Origin: Flavobacterium sp. UGB4466
GTDB taxonomy: Bacteria > Bacteroidota > Bacteroidia > Flavobacteriales > Flavobacteriaceae
Length of the DNA stretch: 62,981 nucleotides
Direction of reading: 5' to 3'
NCBI RefSeq assembly: GCF_903469665.1
Contig: NZ_CAGKLC010000024.1
Location: 1 to 62,981, forward strand
A model generated the notes under the pieces. That model worked only from the letters and a program-made list of their open reading frames with translations, had not been told where the DNA came from and searched no databases. Shown in pieces: positions 18,787 to 29,200 of this stretch (its first letter is position 1; each line of letters begins with the position of its first letter). The position numbers were made by a program, and so were the translations under genes.

Positions 18787-19467
18787 CTAAGTAGGGTCTA
18801 CATAAGAATAACCAACTTTTGTATAGTCTACATTATAAGAAAATTTGGTTGAATCACTAGAGCATTTATGCTTGATCAGTACAGCAGCAGAAGAAGCTTT
18901 TGAAACTGCATATACAACAGATGTTGTAGGTATATTCAGACCAGGTACTAAGGATAGAAGAGTGATAGTGGTACCAAAGTTCTCAGCTGTTGTGTCACCC
19001 GCAGCCGCAGCCTGAGTTGCCGCCATCGATCTATTAAGATAGTCGCGCATTGGGTTTACTGAACCACCCACGCCTGATAGGATATCGTTGAAGAGCTGTT
19101 CATTTGCGTCCTGTATAGTACCATTACCAATTAATGCTCTTTGTACTACATTAGTTTGTGACATTCCTCTTATAGAATTCAAAGCTCTTACCATGGCATC
19201 TTGATTTAGTGTATAAAGACCATCCACCACTGTTTGCCCTGAAGTTGCTTTTACAGCATCTTTTATTTTGTTTGGAACTTGCAAGGCTCTTAAGAAGGCA
19301 TTTCCCATTATTCGGTTTTGCTCCTCAGTCCATATGTCTAGTTTATAATAAAAGATGTAATCAGTTCCTTCTGTGTGTATCCATGTACCGTCATTAGTAA
19401 CACCACGTGTTTCACGTATAACATAATCATGTTGCTCGAATTGGTTATTATCAATAATAGTGCTCAT
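18787..19467 (-). CDS. Unknown protein, paralogue of the 17893-18570 product
   Basis: This 226-residue protein of unknown function is chosen to start at the ATG giving MSTIIDNNQF; an upstream in-frame extension of 20 residues (to 19527) looks less protein-like. It resembles the neighbouring protein in the TNDGTWIHT motif, the VDGLYTLNQ segment, a hydrophobic Ala/Thr/Val-rich stretch (about 165-200, TITLLSLVPGLNI) and the C-terminal KFSYNVDYTKVGYSYVD. Identity between the two is low, roughly one quarter by eye, but motif order and length agree. There is no signal peptide, catalytic motif or recognised fold. A structural, surface or toxin-like role would be speculation. Confidence 0.6.
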   Translation of the reverse strand: MSTIIDNNQFEQHDYVIRETRGVTNDGTWIHTEGTDYIFYYKLDIWTEEQNRIMGNAFLRALQVPNKIKDAVKATSGQTVVDGLYTLNQDAMVRALNSIRGMSQTNVVQRALIGNGTIQDANEQLFNDILSGVGGSVNPMRDYLNRSMAATQAAAAGDTTAENFGTTITLLSLVPGLNIPTTSVVYAVSKASSAAVLIKHKCSSDSTKFSYNVDYTKVGYSYVDPT

Positions 19468-19915
19468 TGTTTTTTTGTTTTTGGGGTTGTAATCATTGCT
19501 ACAAGAATTTATCACTACCTGTAACAACTAACCTCAGACCACCAGACTTTCTGGCATTTCTAAGGTATTTGTCTTACTCATAAGGCTTTTCAGTTTCCGC
19601 CCCTGTAATAAAAACCTCTACAGGAAGGTTTGTTTAAGTGGGTAATGCAGCATTGTTTTTTTTCTACTAGTAAACGAATTAAGAAAGACCATAAATCCGT
19701 GTTTTTTATTTTATTTTTTAGAATATCGTATTCTAATTACGCTTGGTATTGTAAAAATTAGCTTACTGATAGTTTTTTGTTTTGTAATATTACTCTTCAA
19801 AATTACTTTTTTATAAAATTATGAGATAGCGTATAAATACTTGATTTTAAATAAATTAGTATTTTTTTGTTTGTAAGGCCAATCAACAGTTTATACTAGA
19901 AATAGGTTTAAACAA

Positions 19916-19943
19916 AAAAGTCCTGATTTTCATCGGGACTTTT
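19916..19943. terminator. Strong orphan intrinsic terminator
   Basis: A 12-bp stem (AAAAGTCCTGAT and ATCGGGACTTTT, one G-T pair) with a TTTC loop is flanked by an A-tract and a T-tract, so it can work in both directions. No gene ends nearby on the plus strand, so it may end a small RNA from 19.5-19.9 kb or insulate the NRPS promoter. Confidence 0.75.
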
Positions 19944-20086
19944 CCTTTTGCGGCAAAAATGATATCTCTTTCAATGCACTGTTGTAATGTATACAGAACT
20001 TCTTAAAATCAAAAAAACTTACTAGAGTGCTTTCATTAAAATGAAGCAGAGTGAATTATGGTTGGTTTGTCTCTTATGAAGGAAAG

Positions 20087-20152
20087 TCCGTAACTTTTAT
20101 ATGAAAAATCCGTAATTTTTAGGTAAATGTTATTGCTATTTTGGTGAAAAAT
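20087..20152. promoter_or_regulatory. 22-bp phased direct repeats upstream of NRPS1
   Basis: TCCGTAA starts at 20087 and again exactly 22 bp later at 20109, each followed by a T-run. TGAAAAATC occurs at 20102 and TGAAAAATCTG at 20145. The 11-mer TGAAAAATCTG also occurs in the tandem 22-bp repeat at 267-288. Phased direct repeats are typical of LytTR operators. The block lies 150-210 bp before the NRPS1 start. Confidence 0.5.
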
Positions 20153-20298
20153 CTGTCATGTTTTGATTTGAACATCATGGATGGTAAATAATAAGGATTT
20201 AAAAAGGATAACATAGAAGTATTTAGTCTTGTAAAGTCCTTAGTGCTTGTTAAATAAGCATTACAAAGGAATACTGATTCTGATTAAAACACACGAAT

Positions 20299-23200
20299 GT
20301 GAAATTTATGGATAGAAACATGGAGTCAAATAATATTTATTTAGTTTCAAAATATTGGAAGAAAAAAATAGTGAACCGAGAAAAAGTTCTTGGGTTGCAA
20401 CAGCAACAAAATAGTCTTCCTTGTATTACTATTGAGGCCAAAGAACTCAATTATTTTAATAGACTTACCAATAAAAACGTAATAGCCCAATATACAGTTA
20501 TAAGCGCGATCTATACTTTTTTGTTAAAGAAACTGATGCATGAATTTGATGGTTATCTGGTGTCAAACTATAATGATCAGCATCATTCTTTGCTTCTGTC
20601 ATTTCCTGTAGATTTAAAAATTTCATTTAAAGAATACCTTCAAAAAATAAAGCTTGAAATTTTAGAGACATTAAAACATTCGGATTCTAATGATGCTCCT
20701 ATAGCTGAAAAAACAATCGTTAATGATTTAAGTCTTTTATCTCATTATGGTATAAATTTCAATTCAGACGCTAAGTTAGAGTGTAACGGTATTTTGTTTC
20801 ATGTAAAAATAGAGGATACTATAGAAATTCACGCTTCTTATTTAGAAGGTTTTGTAAAGCAAACCATAGTGGAATATCTGGTTCAGCATTTGAATTATTT
20901 TATTGTTAATTTAGAGCAGAATGTAGCGTTTAATTTATCCGAATATCCACTACTATCCCCAAAAGAAAAGCACCAATTAGTAGTAGATTTTAATGATACT
21001 AATGTAGCTTATCCAAAAGATAAAACGATCGTAGATTTATTTGAAGAGCAAGTAGCAAAAACACCAAATAATGTTGCTGTTGTATTTGGAGCAACAGAAT
21101 TAACTTATAGCGCATTAAGCGAAAAGGCAAATCAGCTGGCCCATTATATTTCTTCAAAACATATTGTAAATAACGGAGATATAATTGGAGTGTTTCTGCC
21201 TAAATCAGATACAGGAATCATTTCGTTATTGGCCATAGTAAAGCTAGGCGCAGTTTATCTGCCAATAGACACCAATTATCCTCAGGAAAGAATAGATTAT
21301 TTAATAAAAGACAGTGGTTTAAAATTGTTAATTGCTAATGATGCCACTTTAAATATTGATAATTGTGATACAGTAGTTATCGAATCCATCGATTTTGATG
21401 CCAGTAGCAGCGACACTATCAATAAAGCGATTTCATCCGAAGATTTAGCTTATGTAATTTATACTTCAGGTTCTACAGGGCACCCAAAGGGGGTAATGGT
21501 AGAGCATCGGAGTGTCATAAATATGGCATTAGATCAAATCAGATCTTTTGAAATTTCCGAAAGCGATACAATAGCATGGTTTGCTTCGGTTTCTTTTGAT
21601 GCGTCTGTATCGGAGATTCTGATGAGTTTGTATAGCGGTGCGACGCTATCTATTCCGACAGAAGAAATAATTAAAGACCAGAATCAGTTTATAAGCTTTT
21701 TAAAAGATACAAAAGTATCAGTTGTAACTTTTCCTCCAAGCTATTTAGGATTATTGACAGAGAATGATATTTCTGGACTAAGATGTATCATTACAGCCGG
21801 TGAATCTGCTAATCCGGGTAAAGCAAAAGCAATTGTAAAATCAGGAATTGATTATTATAACGCATACGGGCCCACAGAATGTGCGGTGTGCGTATCGATA
21901 TATGAAGTAAAAAATGATTTTGACAAGTCGATTATTCCAATTGGCAAACCGATCTCCAATACTCAGGTGTACATCTTAGACGAAGCCTTACAACTGCTGC
22001 CAATAGGAGTTACAGGAAAGCTGTACGTATCAGGAGCGGGTGTTACCAGAGGGTATTTGAATAAACCTGAACTTACAGCAGAAAAATTTATATCGAACCC
22101 TTTTATCGAAGGATCCCGAATGTATGATACGGGAGATTTTGGCTGTTGGCTGCCTGACGGTACTATTGAATTTTTAGGAAGAAAAGACCATCAGGTCAAA
22201 ATTCGCGGCTACAGAATCGAATTGGGGGAGATAGAGAATACCATTTTAGAATCTTCAGAAAATCTTCAACAAGTCGTTGTAGAAGTAAAAGAACACCAGC
22301 AGGAGAAAGTGTTAGTGGCTTATCTGGTAGCAAAATCCCATATTGATAAATCGGAACTGCGAGCTTTTCTGCAAGAGCGTCTTCCGGATTATATGATTCC
22401 CGGTTTCTATGTAGCACTGGATGCTTTACCCTTAACTCCAAATGGCAAAATAGACCGTAAATCACTGCCGGCTGTTGAGGGAGAAGACTTCATACGAAAA
22501 ACATATGTCGCCCCCAAAAACGACATTGAAAACAAACTAGCCGTTATATGGCAGGAGGTACTGGGAATTGACACCATCGGAACAACCGACAACTTTTTTG
22601 AACTGGGTGGACATAGTCTGATCATTTCTCAGGTAATCAATAGAATCCATAAACAATTAGGCAAAACCGTATCCTTTAAAATATTTTTTGTAAACCCAAC
22701 CATTGAGGGGCTAAGCAAACAATTGCAAATAAATGAATACCGAGCCATCACCAAAGCAGCGGAAGCAGCATCCTATCCATTGACCGCCTCCCAGAGCAGA
22801 TTATGGACCTTGAGCCAGTTAGAAGGCGGCTCCTTAGCCTATAATATGCCCGGTGTAGTCAGGTTGACAGGACTGGTTAATGTCAATACATTCGAAGAAT
22901 CGTTTCGATTCTTAATTCATCGTCATGAAATTTTAAGAACTTACTTTAAAACAAACGATGAAGGAGAAGTCCGTCAACATATACTAGCTGCAACGCAAGT
23001 AAACTTTAGCATCACAGAGAAAGATTATAGTTTAGTTGAAAATCAGGAAGCAGAAATTGCGGACTATTTGCAAAATAAAAACAACGAACCTTTCGATTTA
23101 GAGCAGGCATCACTTGTAAGAGCCTCCTTAATCAAATTAAAAGAGAATCAGTATGTATTTTTTCTATCCCTGCATCATATAATTGGGGACGGATGGTCAA

Positions 23201-26200
23201 TAGAAATACTACTATCAGAAGTCATAAAAACCTATAACGCACTCACCCAAGGAAAAGCAATCGACTTGCCGGAACTCAGCCTACACTATAAAGACTATAC
23301 CCTGTGGCTTAATGAAGAACTGCATCAGGAGAGACAGCAGGCATCAGAGCAATATTGGCTGCAACAGTTTCAGGGAGAACTACCCGTTTTGGATATGCCA
23401 GCTTTTAAAACACGTCCATTAGTGAAGACCTATAACGGACATAATCTCACGCAGCACTATTCAAAAGCATTTTTAGAGAAGTTAAAAACATTCTCAAAAC
23501 AACAGGATGTCACCTTATTCATGACCCTAATGGCAGGGATCAATGCCCTGTTGCATAAATACACCGCTCAGAATGACATCATCATTGGAACCCCAATAGC
23601 AGGAAGAGAACATCCAGACTTAGAGAACCAATTGGGATTGTATCTGAACACCCTTGCGATACGCACTAAATTAAAAGAAAAAAGCAGCTTCTTAGATTTA
23701 GTAGCCCTGCAAAAAGAAACCTTGTTAGGTGCTTACGATCATCAAAATTATCCTTTTGATGCACTGGTAGGGAAATTGAATCTAAAGAGAGACACCAGCC
23801 GTTCGGCTTTATTTGATGTTCTGGTCGTATTACAAAACCAGGGACAGTTAAACAATCTCAATAACGAAGAACTGATAAACTTCGAAATAAGCGATTACGA
23901 TTTTAAAAGTAAAACAGCTCAGCTTGACATGAGCTTCACCTTCGTGGAAACAGAAGGATTAAACCTTAGAATTGACTACAACACCGATATTTATGAAGAA
24001 AGTCTCATTGAAAGAATCTTTCTTCATTTTGAAAACCTGCTTACCGGATCAATAGAACAACCCCAAAAAAATATCCGGGAAATACATTATTTAAGTGAAA
24101 AAGAAAAGCACCAACTACTAGCTGATTTTAACAACACCGCAGTAGCGTATCCAAAAGATAAAACGATAGTAGATTTATTGGAAGAACAAGCAGCCAGAAC
24201 CCCAAATACTATTGCAGCTGTATTTGAAGAAACCGAATTGACCTATCAGGAACTTAATGAGAGCGCCAATCAATTAGCCAATTATTTAAGAGAAAACTAT
24301 TCGGTTGAACCCAACGATTTAGTTGGACTCAAATTGGAAAGAAACGAGAAAATGATTGTCGCTATGTTAGGCATATTGAAATCCGGAGCAGCCTATGTTC
24401 CGATAGACGTCCATTATCCTGAAGATCGAATAGCGTATATCGAAAAAGACAGTAACAGTAAGGTCATTATCGACGGAGCAGCATTGGAAAGATTCAGTGC
24501 AGTTCAGGAGCAATATGGAAAAGAGAATCTGGAAAAAATCCATACAACTCAAGACTTAGCCTACGTCATTTATACCTCAGGAACCACAGGTAATCCTAAG
24601 GGAGTGATGGTAGAACACAGCAATGCCTTTGAATTAATTAACTGGTCTGACCTGGAGTTTGATGCGTCAAAATTTGAAGTGATGTACGCCGTAACTTCTT
24701 ATTGTTTTGATTTATCGATTTATGAAATTTTCTATCCCTTATCGATCGGGAAAAAAATAAGAGTTCTAAAAAATGCCTTAGACATCAAAAACTATATCAC
24801 TAAAGAGAACAAAATCTTATTAAACACAGTTCCTTCCGTCGTTAGAAAATTAATAGAGGAGAACATCGATTTAAATAACGTATCCTTTATCAATATGGCA
24901 GGAGAAATAGTGCCAGTTGATATTGTTTCCAAACTTCAGGCAGAAAAAGCAGAAGTTAGAAACTTATACGGTCCGTCAGAAGACACCACTTACAGTACCA
25001 ATTACGTCATACAAAATCAGGAATACAGATCAATTCCAATTGGCAAACCAATCTCCAATACTCAGGCATACATCTTAGACGAAGCCTTACAGCTGCTGCC
25101 AATAGGAGTTACAGGAAAGCTGTACGTATCAGGAGCGGGTGTTACCAGAGGGTATTTGAACAAGCCTGAACTTACAGCAGAAAAATTTATATCAAACCCT
25201 TTTATCGAAGGATCCCGAATGTATGATACGGGAGATTTTGGCTGTTGGCTGCCTGACGGTACTATTGAATTTTTAGGAAGAAAAGACCATCAGGTCAAAA
25301 TTCGCGGCTACAGGATCGAACTGGGCGAGATAGAGAATGCCATTTTAGACTATTCTGAAAATCTTCAACAAGTAGTTGTGGAAGTAAAAGAGCACCAGCA
25401 GGAGAAAGTATTAGTGGCTTATCTGGTTGCAAAATCCCATATTGATAAATCGGAACTGCGAGCTTTTCTGCAAGAGCGTCTGCCAGATTATATGATTCCG
25501 GGTTTCTATGTGGCACTGGATGCTTTACCCTTAACCCCAAATGGCAAAATAGACCGTAAATCGCTGCCGGCTGTTGAGGGAGACGACTTCATACGAAAAA
25601 CATATGTCGCCCCCAAAAATGACATTGAAAACAAACTAGCCGTTATCTGGCAGGAAGTACTGGGAATTGATACCATCGGAACAACCGACAACTTCTTTGA
25701 ACTGGGTGGACATAGTCTGATCATTTCTCAGGTAGTCAACAGAATCCATAAACAATTAGGTAAAACCGTATCCTTTAAAATATTTTTTGCCAACCCAACC
25801 ATCGAAGGACTAAGCAAACAATTGCAAATAAATGAATACAGTGCCATCACCAAAGCAGCGGAAGCAGCATCCTATCCATTGACCGCCTCCCAAAGCAGAT
25901 TATGGACCTTGAGCCAGTTAGAAGGCGGCTCCTTAGCCTATAATATGCCCGGTGTAGTCAGGTTAACAGGGCTGGTTAATGTCAATACATTTGAAGAATC
26001 GTTTAGACGATTAATTCATCGCCATGAAATTTTAAGAACTTACTTTAAAACAAACGATGAAGGAGAAGTCCGTCAACATATACTAGCTGCAACGCAAGTA
26101 AACTTTACCATTACAGAGAAAGATTATAGTTTAGTTGAAAATCAGGAAGCAGTAATTGCGGACTATTTGCAAAACAAAAACAACGAACCTTTCGATTTAG

Positions 26201-29200
26201 AACAGGCACCACTTGTAAGAGCCTCCTTAATCAAATTAAAAGAGAATCAGTATGTATTTTTTCTATCCCTGCATCATATAATTGGAGACGGATGGTCAAT
26301 AGAGATACTATTATCAGAAGTCATAAAAACCTATAACGCACTCACCCAAGGAAAAGCAATCGACTTGCCGGAACTCAGGCTACACTATAAAGACTATACG
26401 CTGTGGCTTAATGAAGAACTGCATCAGGAGAGACAGCAGGCATCAGAGCAATATTGGCTGCAACAGTTTCAGGGAGAATTACCCGTTTTGGATTTGCCAA
26501 GCTTTAAAACACGCCCATTAGTTAAGACCTATAACGGACATAATCTCACGCAGCACTATTCAAAAGCATTTTTAGAGAAGTTAAAAACATTCTCAAAACA
26601 ACAGGATGTCACCTTATTCATGACCCTAATGGCAGGGATCAATACCCTGTTGCATAAATACACCACTCAGGATGACATCATCATTGGAACCCCAATAGCA
26701 GGAAGAGAACATCCGGACTTAGAGAACCAATTGGGATTGTATCTGAACACCCTTGCCATACGCACTAAATTAAAAGAAAAAAACAGCTTCTTAGATTTAG
26801 TAGCCCTGCAAAAAGAAACCTTGTTAGGCGCTTACGATCATCAAAATTACCCTTTTGATGCGCTGGTAGGGAAATTGAACCTAAAGAGAGACACCAGCCG
26901 TTCTGCTTTATTTGATGTCCTGGTCGTATTACAAAACCAGACACAGTTAAACAATCTCAATAACGAAGAACTGATAAACTTCGAAATAAGCGATTACGAT
27001 TTTAAGAGTAAAACAGCTCAGCTTGACATGAGCTTCACCTTCGTGGAAGCAGAAGGATTAAACCTTAGAATTGATTACAACACCGATATTTATGAAGAGA
27101 GTCTCATCGAAAGAATCTTTCTTCATTTTGAAAACCTGCTTACCGCATCAATAGAGCAGCCAGAAAAAAATATCCGGGAAATACATTATTTAAGCGAAAA
27201 AGAAAAGCACCAGCTACTAACTGATTTTAACAACACCGCAGTAGCGTATCCGAAAGATAAAACCATAGTGGATTTATTGGAAGAACAAGCAGCAAGAACC
27301 CCAAATACCATTGCTGTGGTATTTGAAGAAACTGAATTGACCTATCAGGAACTTAATGAGAGCGCCAATCAATTAGCCAATTATTTAAGACAAAACTATT
27401 CGATAAAACCGAACGATTTAGTTGGACTCAAATTGGAAAGAAACGAGAAAATGATAGTCGCGATGTTAGGCATATTGAAATCCGGAGCGGCCTATGTACC
27501 CATAGACACCCATTATCCTGAAGATCGAATAGCCTATATCGAAAAAGACAGTAACAGTAAAGTCATTATCGACGAAGCCGCATTGGAAAGATTCAGTGAA
27601 ATTCAGGAGCAATATGCAAAAGAGAATCTGGAAAAAAACCATACAACTCAAGACTTAGCCTACGTCATTTATACCTCAGGAACCACAGGTAATCCTAAGG
27701 GAGTGATGGTAGAACACAGCAATGCCTTTGAATTGATTAACTGGTCTGACCTGGAGTTTGATGCGTCAAAATTTGAAGTGATGTACGCCGTAACGTCCTA
27801 TTGTTTTGATTTGTCTATTTATGAAATTTTCTATCCCTTATCGATCGGAAAAAAAATAAGAGTTCTAAAAAACGCCTTAGACATCAAAAACTATATCACT
27901 AAAGAGAACAAAATCTTATTAAACACAGTTCCTTCCGTCGTTAGAAAATTAATAGAAGAGAACACAGATTTAAACAACGTCTCTTTTATCAATATGGCAG
28001 GAGAAATAGTGCCAGTTGATATTGTTTCCAAACTTCAAACCGAAAAAGCAGAAGTTAGAAACTTATACGGTCCGTCAGAAGACACCACCTACAGTACCAA
28101 TTACGTCATACAAAATCAGGAATACAGATCAATTCCAATTGGCAAACCAATCTCCAATACTCAGGCATACATCTTAGACGAAGCCTTACAGCTGCTGCCA
28201 ATAGGAGTTACAGGGAGGTTGTATGTATCAGGAGCGGGTGTTACCAGAGGGTATTTGAATAAACCAGATCTTACAGCAGAAAAATTTATATCGAATCCTT
28301 TTATCGAAGGATACCGAATGTATGATACGGGAGATTTTGGCTGTTGGCTGCCTGACGGTACCATTGAATTTTTAGGAAGAAAAGACCATCAGGTCAAAAT
28401 TCGGGGCTACAGGATCGAACTGGGTGAGATAGAGAATGCCATTTTAGAGTATTCTGAAAATCTTCAACAAGTCGTTGTCGAAGTAAAAGAGCACCAGCAG
28501 GAGAAAGTATTAGTGGCTTATCTGGTGGCAAAATCCCATATTGATAAATCGGAACTGCGAGCTTTTCTGCAAGAGCGTTTGCCGGATTATATGATTCCGG
28601 GTTTCTATGTAGCGCTGGAGGCTTTACCCTTAACCCCAAATGGCAAAATAGATCGTAAATCGCTGCCGGCTGTGGAGGGAGACGATTTCATGCGAAAAAC
28701 ATATGTCGCCCCCAAAAATGACATTGAAAACAAACTAGCCGTTATATGGCAGGAGGTACTGGGAATTGACACCATCGGAACAACCGACAATTTCTTTGAA
28801 TTGGGCGGACATAGTCTGAAAGCCATAAAAGTCATTAATAGGATAAAAACAGAAATAGGTTCCGGAATAGAAATTTCGGACATCTTTAAATACCCTACAA
28901 TCTCCTCACAGGGGGGGTGTCTCGATTTAGCCTTCAAAAAGGTGTATTCACCAATCGTTTCGATTCCTAAACAAGATTTTTATGAGATGTCTGATATGCA
29001 AAAGAGACTTTGGATTATCTCAAGCCTGGAAGAAGAGGCCATTTATAACATTCCTTTCGCCTGCATCTTATCAGGATCTCTAAATGTAGAGAGGTTTAAG
29101 GAGTCTGTAAAAAGATTAATCCAAAGGCATGAAAGCTTAAGGACCAGGTTTGTTTTTTTTGAAGGAGAGCCTAAACAGCAGATCATAGCGCCGGAAAACT

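Larger units (their letters stand above)
19468..20298. other. Regulatory intergenic region before the NRPS cluster
   Basis: This 831-bp region, without coding frames, lies between the divergent unknown gene and NRPS1. It contains a very strong orphan hairpin (19916-19943) and a set of 22-bp phased direct repeats (20087-20152), listed separately. A near-match to the -7 consensus, TAGTCTTG, lies at 20224-20231. It probably holds the NRPS promoter and may also encode a small RNA ending at the hairpin. Confidence 0.55.

Noticed and set aside
22196..28937. Recurrent minus-strand frames spaced 3,099 bp apart
   Set aside because: They are shadows of the NRPS1 repeat; their spacing helped to reveal the repeat but they are not genes.
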